64,000 bases of DNA. Source: Henricia sp. BOLD:AAB3569. Lineage: Eukaryota; Echinodermata; Asteroidea; Spinulosida; Echinasteridae. The stretch is from NCBI GenBank assembly GCA_037783545.1, contig JBBELK010000387.1:2653501-2717500 (forward strand). Reading direction: 5' to 3'. The translations under genes were made by a program, and so were the position numbers. The notes beneath the pieces were generated by a model. The model saw nothing but the letters and a program-made list of their open reading frames with translations. It did no database searches and was not told where the DNA came from. Below are positions 44,701-51,829 of this stretch, in pieces; positions within the stretch are counted from its first letter, which is position 1, and each line of letters starts with the position of its first letter.

Positions 44701-45735
44701 ACTTGATTTAAATACATGATCAAGTCTCAGTGGTTAGTTGATAATTTGTACCAACTGGCGAGACCTGTTACTTGATTTAAATACATGACCAGGTCTCAGT
44801 GGTTAGTTGATAATTTGTACCAACTGGCGAGACCCGTTACTTGATTTAAATGCATGACCAGGTCTCAGTGGTTAGTTGATAATTTGTACCAACTGGCGAG
44901 ACCTGTTACTTGATTTAAATGCATGACCAGGTCTCAGTGGTTAGTTGATAATTTGTACCAACTGGCGAGACCTGTTACTTGATTTAAATACATGACCAGG
45001 TCTCAGTGGCTAGTTGATAATTTGTACTAACTGGCGAGACCTGTTACTTGATTTAAATGCATGACCAGGTCTCAGTGGCTAGTTGATAATTTGTACCAAC
45101 TGGCGAGACCTGTTACTTGATTTAAATGCATGATCAAGTCTCAGTGGTTAGTTGATAATTTGTACCAACTGGCGAGACCTGTTACTTGATTTAAATACAT
45201 GATCAAGTCTCAGTGGTTAGTTGATAATTTGTACCAACTGGCGAGACCTGTTACTTGATTTAAATACATGATCAAGTCTCAGTGGCTAGTTGATAATTTG
45301 TACCAACTGGCGAGACCTGTTACTTGATTTAAATACATGATCAAGTCTCAGTGGTTAGTTAATAATTTGTACCAACTGGCGAGACCTGTTACTTTATTTA
45401 AATACATGACCAGGGGCCGATTCCACAAAGCGCTAAGACGCGGCTTGGGAAAGGTCACTTTTCTTATCTTGGGACGTTGGTATGATAATTAGGATGCATT
45501 GAACTTGTCTTAACTTTTGTGAAATGTGAAAAGCATGACATAAGAAATGTGTCATTGAAAATTGTTTGATTCCTATGTTTAGTGTGATGAACGCAAACCG
45601 AACGTAATTCGCATCGCGCCAGCTCCGTTGTACACCAAGTTTGAAGACGTGTGGCGGTTTACGCAAGCTCTCCGCGACTCCTTACAAACAATACGGCTGC
45701 AGAAAATGACACGTAGTTCAGATGAGCTGGATTGA
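26796..45735 (+). CDS. KYNU: Kynureninase, 14 coding exons
   Basis: PLP-dependent hydrolase of the aspartate-aminotransferase fold. It cleaves 3-hydroxykynurenine or kynurenine to 3-hydroxyanthranilate or anthranilate plus alanine (tryptophan to NAD pathway, cytosol). Exons: 26796-27066, 28063-28183, 29289-29371, 30437-30498, 30922-30993, 32080-32154, 32981-33127, 36999-37097, 37837-37910, 39437-39489, 40255-40340, 41012-41187, 42586-42676, 45583-45735. All have GT-AG borders and continuous phase, giving 520 residues (human 465). Landmarks: GNSLGL (107-112), GHLSGRMPW (135-143), FDLAHAVGN (Asp284, His287), WCTYKYLN (PLP Lys310, last codon of exon 8), GWWSH (Trp339) and YRISNP (Asn367). The extra length is mainly an N-terminal extension of about 45 residues containing AAKRPRDD, a possible basic nuclear-type signal. 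The ATG at 26796 follows an in-exon 5' UTR from 26737. Introns are packed with mobile elements. Confidence 0.95.
27117..27386 (+). mobile_element. MITE family M3 in KYNU intron 1
   Basis: It begins TAAAGGGGCGTGTCCAGATC and ends AAATCTCCTTTA. The core ATCCAAATTGGAGATTGC matches the 21005-21360 copy. It is about 80 bp shorter, through internal deletion. Confidence 0.78.
27535..28013. mobile_element. TTAAAGGCCC-ended MITE in KYNU intron 1
   Basis: It begins TTAAAGGCCCAGTGTATCAT and ends near ACAGGGCCTTTAAG at about 28003-28013. The interior differs from the other copies, so it may be a subfamily or carry an unrelated insertion. Confidence 0.6.
28570..29155 (+). repeat. 120-bp minisatellite, about 5 units, in KYNU intron 2
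   Basis: Units share ATATACACTTTCTGAGGCCA, ACTTGGCCAGCATGCCCTAT, CCAGGCCTTGACAATAAACC, AAGGCCACC and CCTCATGCC. Spacing between the clear copies is 129 then 120 bp; the extra 9 bp is one more CCAAGGCCA. Because 120 is a multiple of three and the unit lacks stops, a 195-codon frame stays open (28591-29178). It has no intron-exon support and is most likely not coding. Confidence 0.85.
29455..29545. repeat. Short palindrome in KYNU intron 3
   Basis: TTAAAATACAAAAACACAAT followed by GGAAATT pairs with AATTTCC followed by ATTGTGTTTTTGTATTTTAA around a loop of about 30 bp. It is a strong hairpin, probably a small MITE. Confidence 0.8.
29660..29945 (+). repeat. tRNA-derived repeat T1, copy 2 (tRNA-like core 29755-29826)
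   Basis: This is the best-preserved core: GGCTTCA/TGGAGCC acceptor stem, intact A and B boxes, anticodon arm as in copy 1. The T stem is still mismatched. The downstream block (CCCCGGCGGTCCCTGGGTCA, TAATCCCTAAAAATAATCAC) recurs in the other copies. Confidence 0.78.
30135..30265 (+). mobile_element. Penelope-like 3' tail fragment
   Basis: GATAGCGTCACCCGCGCCAT, TTTTGCTCTGATGAGTGCAA and TAGCATGTCTCTG repeat the tail seen at 545-635. There is no endonuclease motif in this copy. Confidence 0.7.
31085..31450 (+). mobile_element. MITE M4 (TTAAAGGAGTGTGACCAG ends), forward copy
   Basis: It starts TTAAAGGAGTGTGACCAGAT and ends CTGGTCACGCTCCTTTAA. Its full length is repeated in reverse orientation at 34335-34692. 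The ends are related to M3. Confidence 0.88.
31681..31846 (+). repeat. Short minisatellite, TCTTTGTCGAATGAAGCGA and TTGCTTCGTCGAATGAAG units
   Basis: Three 21-bp units are followed by three 24-bp units (GTTCAATTTGCTTCGTCGAA). All are variations on the element's own GTCGAATGAAG terminal motif, which suggests slippage expansion of a terminal repeat. Confidence 0.85.
32193..32513. mobile_element. Palindrome of about 320 bp, KYNU intron 6
   Basis: CGATCATACTTTTGTTCAAG at about 32202 pairs with CTTGAACAAAAGTATGATCA at about 32483. The arms extend inward through GAACATCGT/ATGTTC words. Confidence 0.78.
33143..33345 (+). repeat. Dispersed SINE-like repeat S2, copy 2, KYNU intron 7
   Basis: GGTATTGAAACCAAGGATTC, CTCGTAAGCCTGAAGAAACC, AGACGATGAAGAAATG and AAACCCACGGAATCAAGCA match 15283-15555. 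Confidence 0.72.
33354..33966. mobile_element. TIR element of about 610 bp (CCGGTGTCGCGTGTAAAT ends), KYNU intron 7
   Basis: CCGGTGTCGCGTGTAAATTT at 33356 pairs with AACATTTACACGCGACACCG at about 33943. The next words CCGCCATGTAAATTCTTCC and GGAAGAATTTACATGGCGG also pair. The centre (33470-33830) is not palindromic and shows no transposase. Confidence 0.82.
34335..34692 (-). mobile_element. MITE M4, inverted copy, KYNU intron 7
   Basis: This is the reverse complement of 31085-31450 over its whole length, with few differences. Shared words include TTTTCGATGTAACTTACCAA, CGGATAAACGTTGATACTGG and GGCCTAGAAGCGCGG. The pair flanks KYNU exons 6 and 7. Confidence 0.88.
34698..35386. mobile_element. 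pogo/Tigger-like non-autonomous DNA transposon, KYNU intron 7
   Basis: The terminal repeats ACAGTAAACCTCGGATAAGT and its counterpart (ACTTATGCAAGGTTTACTGT, reversed) are flanked by TA, the target duplication of Tc1/mariner-pogo elements. CCGACTTAAGCG/GATCCGACTTAAG words repeat inside both ends. No transposase ORF is visible. Confidence 0.72.
35420..35905. mobile_element. TIR element (GTTTACACTCGATTGGC ends), KYNU intron 7
   Basis: CCGTTTACACTCGATTGGCC and TTTGCC at the left match CACCTTTGCCGATTCGAGTG and TAAAC at the right. A perfect inner hairpin, AAAGGCGGATCAGACCCGGG / TCTGATTCGCCTTTTTCAAG, lies at about 35525-35570. Confidence 0.7.
36340..36475 (+). mobile_element. MITE M3 3' half fragment, KYNU intron 7
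   Basis: TTACACCAACTTTTCTGCTT through ATTTTATATGATTG to CTTCTTTAAAG matches M3 from its middle to its end. It is followed directly by the next MITE. Confidence 0.75.
36472..36971 (+). mobile_element. MITE M5 (TAAAGATAGTATACATGATT ends) with internal CGAAGTGG repeats
   Basis: The terminal repeats are TTAAAGATAGTATACATGAT and CCAATGATGTATACTGCCTT. The interior holds a degenerate short repeat on TTTTGGGGCGAAATGG / CACTTGGGCGAAGTGG. A palindrome, TTTTCGTCTCATGAGACGAAAA, is at about 36787. Copies: 40480-40918 (inverted) and 49414-49912. Confidence 0.82.
37105..37740. mobile_element. TTAAAGGCCC-ended MITE (37105-37455) plus adjoining related fragment, KYNU intron 8
   Basis: TTAAAGGCCCTATGTATCAT and its partner ATGATACAATGGGCCTTTAA bound the first copy. 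A second, internal-only match (ATAGCAATGGTAACAAACAC at about 37512) follows directly. Confidence 0.8.
38138..38714. mobile_element. Tc1/mariner-type non-autonomous element, KYNU intron 9
   Basis: TATACTGAAACGCAAAAGAA and ACTTACTAC at the left pair with GTGGTAAGTTTCTTTTGCGT and TTCAGTATA at the right, flanked by TA. The interior, about 520 bp, has no intact ORF. The TIR style (AAACGCAAAAGAAAC) is typical of Tc1-like elements. Confidence 0.72.
38772..39057. mobile_element. Palindromic MITE (CATATCCGCCATAGCTGGGGG family), KYNU intron 9
   Basis: CCCTGTATATCCACCATAGC pairs with CTATGGCGGATATACAGGG. Inner GCATTTTGTGTTGCTGTTG and CAACAGCAACACAAAACGCA arms also pair. A second copy is at 60387-60745, with end fragments at 52068-52125 and 56755-56813. 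Confidence 0.85.
39084..39405 (+). mobile_element. MITE M3 in KYNU intron 9
   Basis: TTAAAGGAGCGTGTCCAGAT to GAACAAGCTGCTTAAG, with the shared M3 core. It lies just upstream of exon 10. Confidence 0.8.
39795..40135 (+). repeat. tRNA-derived repeat T1, copy 3 (core 39936-40007), KYNU intron 10
   Basis: It has the same core and flanks as copy 2. The A box is altered (TAGCTCAATTGC) and the anticodon loop has ACATTAA, so it is more decayed. Confidence 0.75.
40480..40918 (-). mobile_element. MITE M5, inverted copy, KYNU intron 11
   Basis: TCGTCTTGTGAGACG, CCAAACCACTTTGCCCAAAT and GGTTGGTTTTAATCATGCAT match M5 in reverse. The left end is merged with an M3-like fragment (GTATATTTTCAAGGATATCG). Confidence 0.75.
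41560..42055 (+). repeat. Dispersed repeat R1, uninterrupted copy, KYNU intron 12
   Basis: It reads continuously through CTCTCTGGACCAATCAGGAC, the position where the 23580 copy carries a MITE. It ends at GAGATCTCAGGATGCC. Confidence 0.8.
42125..42555 (+). repeat. Dispersed repeat R2, copy 2, KYNU intron 12
   Basis: It matches 15918-16365. Here the exon-like part starts with an ATG (ATGGCGCAACAACATAAAGC) at 42398 and has a donor-like GGAG|GTAAGT. It ends about 30 bp before KYNU exon 13. Confidence 0.75.
42900..45530 (+). repeat. 69-bp hairpin minisatellite, about 35 units, flanked by P69 palindromes, KYNU intron 13
   Basis: The unit reads CATGACCAGGTCTCAGTGGT, TAGTTGATAATTTGTACCAA, CTGGCGAGACCTGTTACTTG, ATTTAAATA. 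The period is exactly 69 (for example 43197 and 43266). GGTCTC...GAGACC and TTAGTTG...CAACT make each unit a hairpin. Two main variants occur in blocks: ATGACCAGG (about 43000-43960, 44770-45110) and ATGATCAAG (about 43960-44770, 45110-45410). The array spans about 43000-45412. A P69 palindromic element in the same orientation lies on each side (42903-43004 and 45413-45530). Confidence 0.93.
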
Positions 45736-46479
45736 GCGGTAAAAACAGACCCCGGATTAACACGCAGGGTCTTATAGGCTAGGCATACACTGCCACGAGT
45801 ACGCGAGCCTCGCACAACTCGAACATTGTGGAGAAATTTGGAAAAATCGTACGGCGTAATTTCTCACTTGCCTATGACTTTACCAGTCTACAACGGTCCG
45901 ATTTGAAATTAATTTCACCTGAAAACGTTAAATATAATGAGCGTGTACATTGACGACGACCCAATTATTGGCATTGTCTTTGATTGTAAACGTCGATGAA
46001 ATGATGCCAGCCTGTGCCATACACTATGATCCTGATAATGTCGACATGACAATAGGCTGAATACTCTCTGAAGTAGAGTATTTTCGCTTTGGAATTGCAA
46101 GATAATTTTTGGAATCGGCAGGATATCACTGAGAATCGAATCTGGATGAAAAGGAATTGATTCCTACTCCCAAATTGAAATCGCCCAAGCCTTGTTCACA
46201 CTGTCCAGATTATCTTGGATGAATTGGATTGTTTGGGATAATCGTGGCAGTGTGTGCCTAGCCTACAGTTTATATAAAATTGGCTTGCCACTTTTTTTTT
46301 TTGGTTTTCGCTGCTTCGGTCAAAATTCCTCTTTTTAAAGTATATTTGGGTGTAATGCTTTCTTTTTATATGAATAAATAATATACTCGACCAAAAAAGA
46401 AACGCGAAGTCAATTCTTGATCAGAACAGAAGTTTGTTGAATACAGTGAACTTGTTTCCCCTAACTGTGGGGACATTGA

Positions 46480-46912
46480 CCAGGGCTGCGTTCCAAACAC
46501 GCGAACGTTTGCAAACGTTGGCAACGTTGGCCAACAATTCAAGTGGAACGCATTGTGCGCCAACAACGTTCGCCAACGTTGGCCAACAAACTTTTGGATT
46601 GTTCGTGATGTTCGCGAGTCATTTCAAAATGGCGTACGCGACATGAAAGATGACAGACGATGGTTTGCAGATTGGAAAATAACAAATAAATTGCACCTTT
46701 TCGTGGTTTTCTCCCTCAACAGCAACATGTCACATATTTCCTCAAAAATTTGGTAAGCAGCGGAGAGCCACATTGCAACGTCCGTACGACTGCCGAGACT
46801 GTTGGGGCCCGCCATCTTGACAATGTATTTTGGCAAACGATCCATTCCACATTGAGCAAACGTTGGCGCCAACGTTAACGAACCGTTCGCATGTTTGGAG
46901 CGCAGCCCTGTT
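46480..46912. mobile_element. TIR element (CAGGGCTGCGTTCCAAACAC ends) nested in the Tc1-like remnant
   Basis: CAGGGCTGCGTTCCAAACAC with GCGAACG pairs with CGTTCGC and ATGTTTGGAGCGCAGCCCTG. CAACGTTGGCCAACA words repeat near the left end. No ORF of note. Confidence 0.8.
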
Positions 46913-47018
46913 ACTCACAGATGCTACGGGGACTACATATCAGGAAAAATGTCCCCACAACGTTTTTTTCATAAAACTCACTAAAAGCGTGAAAAATCAC
47001 TCCAAATAGGGTGGAAAT

Positions 47019-47045
47019 TAGATTAGGGTTAGGGTTAGGGTTATA
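47019..47045 (+). repeat. Short interstitial (TTAGGG)n-like run, 3 units
   Basis: GATTAGGGTTAGGGTTAGGG followed by TTA. It is the vertebrate/echinoderm-type telomere unit, internal and very short. The 3' neighbour is a locally duplicated ACTCTATTTAGAGTAATT motif (47050-47155). Confidence 0.7.
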
Positions 47046-47609
47046 ATGATTTATACTCTATTTAGAGTAATTCTAGAGTAATTTTCACTTTATTTATGGT
47101 ATTAAATTTTAAAATGATTTTCACTCTATTTAGAGTAATTTTAGAGAGATTTTCAACTTGTGGATAACAAGGCACTGATCGACCAATCACTTTGGAATCA
47201 CTTTCAAGACTGTTCTGCTTCAGTGATTTCCTTCAGGTCCAAGAGGACCTTTGTGAACAAAGTGATTCCCACAGCAATGAAATGTGACATTTCCTGTTTC
47301 TGGGAGAATCCTATAGTTAAGGGCTCTCAGAAAACCAATTTTGATGGGTTTTCAACCTGATTAAACCTGCATGGGATGAGCTGACCTCTGGAGCTGTACA
47401 TCTACCAAGGGCCCTAGAAATGCAGGAGCTCAGGGAAGCACTTCAGGCAGAGTGGTACACCCTGCCTCAGTGGCTCTTACAGAGGCTGGTGCAGTCAGCC
47501 TTGCCACATGGGGTGGTCAAACACATTACTGAACAATAAAATGTTCTCAGCCTTGATCTTTTGGTCGGAGTATAAGTTGCGTTTCTTTTTTGAACAGTAC
47601 ATGTGTGTA

Positions 47610-48130
47610 ACTGTCAGTACTTTGCGTATTACCTCATTAAATCAAAACTACGCATGCATGTTCAAGAATTAATCCCTTTCTAGAATGATAAAGTTTATAT
47701 ACTTCATCACAGTTGATAGCATACAAACTCGCGAGCGGCCATTTTTTGTGTGAAATGAAGGGCCTCACTTTGAAGGCGCTCCCCCGTGCCCTCCCCCTAT
47801 ACACTACCAAAATAACGCCGTTACGGGCACGTCATGTCAAACTATTTACCGGCATTAGCCGTCCAGGGCCGTCTCCAAACATCTCCAGCGACCCGGGTAG
47901 CTGCAAACAACCCCAGGTTAAATTTAACCCAAAGTCTCGTATTACACGTAAAATTTTAACCAGGAGGAACACTTACCGGGTCGTCTCTTACAAAGTGACA
48001 CTTTTTTCAATAAATTTCAATCAATTATTGCGTCAAATTTAATTGCAGTTCGAGCTTACTATCTGTACCTATAAGTAATTGTGCTATTTTAGTTATATTT
48101 TTCAATAATCTGTTCTATTGTTGCTTGTGT
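47610..48130. other. Intergenic sequence, nothing recognised
   Basis: A 109-codon frame (47713-48042) starts with ATG but has no recognisable domain, and its composition is mixed. It is probably not coding. Confidence 0.35.
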
Positions 48131-48137
48131 TGGCCAA

Positions 48138-48166
48138 ATAAATAATAATAATAATAATAATAATAA
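48138..48166 (+). repeat. (AAT)n microsatellite
   Basis: About nine AAT units. They probably mark a retroelement tail. Confidence 0.85.
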
Positions 48167-48339
48167 CAGTAACCGAGAATGGGGCATTTGGGAGACATTT
48201 TCGAGAACCATTTCTTGAATGACCACTGAGTTATCGGTAACAATTTCTTTAATGATCACTAACTTATTTTACCTAAATCTACAAAAATGGTTTTTAACAT
48301 AATAAATATGGTTTTTAAATCTAATTAAAAATTAGGACA

Positions 48340-48720
48340 TCTGTCCACATTTGTATCGAATTAATACACCCCGGCGGTCCCTGGGACATAATCCCTAAAA
48401 ATAATCACTTAATCATTACGGCAAGCCGGGTTTGGGGCGTATCTGGGAGAGGTGGTTATTTCTCTGTAGGGTTTGTTAACCTCATGTGATAGCCAATCCT
48501 AATCAGTGATAAACAACTGCACTACTGTGATTCGAGACCACCGGTTGGCTTCATAGCTCAATTGGTAGGGCGTCTGCACGTTAATGTCCGCGGTTCGAAT
48601 CCCGGTGGAGCCAAGTTGCTTTTCACTGCATCCAGATTTCCCAAACTCATGGACATCTGTCCACATTTGTATCAAATTAATTCACCCCGGCGGTCCCTGG
48701 GTCATAATCCCTAAAATTAA
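48340..48720 (+). repeat. tRNA-derived repeat T1, copy 4 (core 48547-48612, anticodon arm deleted)
   Basis: The core lacks about 6 bp (the 3' half of the anticodon stem), reading CTGCACGTTAATGTCCGCGG. The 3' block (CATCTGTCCACATTTGTATC) also occurs upstream at 48340-48410. The tail is thus duplicated around the core, or two copies are in tandem. Confidence 0.75.
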
Positions 48721-49059
48721 TCATTACAATAGGGAGACATCCAGATGTCTCCCTATTTACACATAGCTCTCTATAATAGCTCCATGCCCTAATATACCTT
48801 TTTTTACACTAATTGTCTTATCATATGCAATATAGGGGGACAGGGAGGTCAACCCCCCTGTAGCTACGCCGCTCGTTGCATAGACGTCGGTAGAGGCAAA
48901 CAACACAAGACGGTTTGTCACACATCTGGTTGGGTTGGTTTGTTAAGACACCCGCCGACTATTCCGATGAACATTGGAATTAGAGCTACGCTGAACGACA
49001 GACCCATAACGATGAATGCAAGGTCATAGCTCCCCATTTCTTCATAGAACCATCCTGTC

Positions 49060-49412
49060 AAAAGAGCATGTCCAGATCATATTATTGAGCGGCCATGGAT
49101 GTTGACATTTTAATACCATATCATTTGTCACATTTTTCTCATTACCATTCTGAAATTTTGCGCTCTCAATCTGTATATATATATCTAAGGATATTGCCAA
49201 AAACACACTGATGTTTTGTAAACTAGTTTATCCGTTTCCATAAAGCAGTGCAGTAATTACATCAACCTTTTTGCTTCCATATCCAAATTGGGGATTGCAA
49301 ATTTCCTGTTTTCCTCCGATCCCATGGATAGTATTTCGAGGAGGTAGGCCTATTTTATATGATTGTTATGTTAGAACAAAATCTATTTTCTGGAAAAATC
49401 TGAACAACTTTT
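49060..49412 (+). mobile_element. MITE M3 in the SLC16 intron
   Basis: CAAAAGAGCATGTCCAGATC to CTGAACAACTTTTAAAG, with the M3 core (TCCAAATTGGGGATTGCAAA). It starts at the acceptor of the last SLC16 exon. Confidence 0.75.
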
Positions 49413-49413
49413 A

Positions 49414-49912
49414 AAGATAGTATACATGATTGGTAAACTGTTACAAATAGTTTTATCCCCCTGTATGATTGAAGATATGCATGATTAAAACTAACCTGAG
49501 CAAAAACCAGCTCCGTACTTCGTCTAACTTTTGAGAAAACAGTCAAACATTATTTCGCCCCAAAACCACTTCGCCCTGATCCACGGCCTGTGCACGAAGT
49601 GGTTTGAGGCGAAGTAGCATTTGGGTGATGTAGTGTTTGGACGAAGTGATTTGGGGCGAAATGGCACTAGGGCGAAGTGATTGGGGGCGAAATGGCACTT
49701 GGGCAAAATGGTTTTGAGGCGAAATAAAAAAATTTCTCATGAGACGAAAACTAATTGTTTTACTCATTTCTCAAAGACTATTATAGCACTTTAGACAAAA
49801 CAATTTCAGGGGAAGTTTTCTACGGTCATCATAATTATATTGTGTAAGTTAGGTGTAAATCTGTAAACATTTCTGATTTTCGAGATACCAATCATGTGTA
49901 CTGCCTTTAAGG
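49414..49912 (+). mobile_element. MITE M5 in the SLC16 intron
   Basis: AAAGATAGTATACATGATTG to CCAATCATGTGTACTGCCTT, with the CGAAGTGGTTTGAGGCGAAG core repeats. It directly abuts an M3 copy, as at 36340-36971. Confidence 0.82.
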
Positions 49913-50148
49913 CTGTACACAGGATTTACAAAAGACCAACATTTTAAAACAGAATAACATTATACTAGAATGAAAGAGAGAAGTTGTTCCAACTGTCCAA
50001 TGCAACGATTCCGCCCAGATGATGTATTTTTATATTTAAAGCTTAAGAAAACCACAATTGAAGGTCAGTTTAATATAAATGAGTGTGCGCACACATTTTT
50101 ACAGAGGTGTTTTTTTTATGAAAGAAACTAAGCCCCAACTGCTTGGCA

Positions 50149-50310
50149 GTATTATTATTATTACCGGTATTTCTGGTACTGAAACCAAGGATTCCTTAAA
50201 AGGGCTCATTGCACTGTCGGCTCGCAAGCTTGAGGAAACCTATGAGGAGAATTGGAAACGGCCAGAGACACCGGGGGATCCCCTTGCTCTTCACGAAATA
50301 ATGCTATGGG
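50149..50310 (+). repeat. Dispersed SINE-like repeat S2, copy 3, in the SLC16 intron
   Basis: TATTATTATTACCGGTATTT, CTGAAACCAAGGATTCCTTA and CTCGCAAGCTTGAGGAAACC match the other S2 copies. Confidence 0.68.
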
Positions 50311-51391
50311 ATCTTTAAAATGAGTTAATTAACCCCCTTTACCAACGACTTTACATCCCTTGTTTAACAGTATCAATTTTATTTTAGTTTAATTAAGCAT
50401 TTTCGAAGTTACACGGAGGGTATAACTAGTAAGTTGACGCAGCGCAAGTGCAACTTTGAAAAGACTAAAATGGTTACCTGGTAAGAAGCCAGCGAAGAGC
50501 CTTGGCAGACAAACGAACGCCCGACTCAATCCGAACGCACTCGTCCACCGTTCGGGCTCGAACACATCCCTAATCAACGTGTCACCTAGCGTATAGGATG
50601 ATGCTATACCCAGTCCAAAAACGAACGTATTGGAAGCTATTCCAGGAACGTTGTCCAACCACGGGTCTATGCAGAACGACAGCGTCAAAATCAGGGTACT
50701 TATAATGACACCAGTGGAACACTTAATGACACCTCTATCCACAAGAGGTGCCCAAATAACTGTGCCCAACAAGTAGCCGATAGTTACCGGTAAACACAGG
50801 TTAGCTGCCGCCTCGGGGCTGAAGCCTTTAACTAGAAGATGCGGCACATAATAAATTACCCAAGCGTTATAAGCAGCTCCTGTTGTAAACCGACCACCGC
50901 AAACGATCCAGAACTTGAACTGTAAAATCATTCTCAGACCAGTAGCTTCAGAGATGCGTCTACAGAGATGTTTAGCTGAAGCAGACCCATCCAGAGATTG
51001 GTGATCTTCTAAGTCGTGATGAGGAACACGTTGGTACTGCGATTTGTCCTCCCGTAGTGCAATCATTATAAGGGCACAATATTCGCAAAAATCGCAGCAA
51101 GCAGTAATGTTGCACCTCGCTAGCCGTATGTATTGACAAAAAGTTGCACCATTGGCGCGAAGGCAAAGGCCACAACCTGCCCAGTATGGCCAATCCCACA
51201 GGCCAATGTGAAATGGTCGGAGAAGTGGCGAGCGATCAGGACATTGAGAATGCTCAGAAAGCAGAGTGCTGGACCTGGTGTAAATAAAGGGAGAAAACCA
51301 GTAAGACAAATTTATTTATTTGTAGCATTGGCATCATAAAATAAAATTAGTATCGTAATATTAAATTAGCGTATCTATATATCACATTTTG

Positions 51392-51472
51392 CACGCCCCC
51401 ACCCCCCCACCCCCCCCCCCCCCCCCCCCCCCCCCACCCCCACCCCCCTCTCCCCCTCCCCACCTCCCCACA
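51392..51472 (+). repeat. C-rich low-complexity tract
   Basis: About 80 bp almost entirely C with scattered A and T (CCCCACCCCCC). It includes an unbroken run of more than 20 C. It sits inside an M3 copy whose A-T rich core continues at 51480-51790, replacing the short GAACCCACCCCCCGCCCCC stretch seen at 21045. Confidence 0.9.
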
Positions 51473-51829
51473 CCTATTTTTTTCTATGGGTGATGACATT
51501 TTGATATATCATGTGTTGTATTTATATAATTACAACTCTGAAATTTTACACCCTCAATCCGTATATTTTCAAAGATATCGTCAAAAAACACCGATGTTTT
51601 GTAAACAAATTTTTCATATGGTTAAACATAAAACAGTGCAGTGATTACACCAACCTTTTCGTTTCCACATCCAAATTGGAGATTGCAAATTTCCTGTTTT
51701 CTTCCCATGGATAGTATTTTGGGGAGGTATTTTATATGATTGGTTACAAGAGAATCCATGTTCTGGAAAAATCTTAACCAAGTAACAAATCGGATGTACA
51801 TGTATAACTTCTTATATTTAGGAAAACAA

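Larger units (their letters stand above)
46386..47600 (+). mobile_element. Tc1-like transposon remnant with transposase C-terminus
   Basis: The frame at about 47366-47541 reads WDELTSGAVHLPRALEMQEL, REALQAEWYTLPQWLLQRLV and stops after HITEQ. This matches the C-terminal end of Tc1-family transposases (W-D-L ... LR.AL..EW..IP ... RLV.S). Terminal repeats are AAAAAAGAAACGCGAAG near 46395 and TTGCGTTTCTTTTTTGAACA near 47578. The DDE core is missing. A separate TIR element (about 46480-46912, AGGGCTGCGTTCCAAACAC ends) is inserted inside. Confidence 0.75.
48918..51274 (-). pseudogene. SLC16-type monocarboxylate transporter, 3' two exons, with a stop codon and a frameshift
   Basis: Minus-strand exons: 51274-50478 (acceptor TTACACCAG, donor CCAG|GTAACC) and 49054-48918 (acceptor TTGACAG, stop TGA at 48918-48920), joined in phase. 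The first opens with PALCFLSILNVLIARHFSDH, GIGHTGQVVAFAFAPMVQLF and NTYG. These are TM4-TM6-type sequences of the major-facilitator SLC16 family. It then hits TAG (51120-51122) where the family has Trp (YGWRGA). The match resumes at RGATLLLAAIFAN. A one-base shift near 51072-51078 moves the frame before ALIMIALRED. After that the C-terminal six-helix half is open to the end (GRFTTGAAYNAWVIYYVPHL, GYLLGTVIWAPLVDRGVI, GIASSYTLGDTLIRDVF, LPRLFAGFLPG, then WFYEEMGSYDLAFIVMGLSF). N-terminal exons were not found. It is a recent pseudogene, or the two lesions are sequence errors. Confidence 0.72.

Noticed and set aside
43000..45412. CRISPR-like array
   Set aside because: The repeats are directly contiguous 69-bp units with no unique spacers, in an animal intron. 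It is a minisatellite.
47713..48042. 109-codon plus-strand frame as a gene
   Set aside because: No domain, no repeats and no splice or poly(A) evidence.
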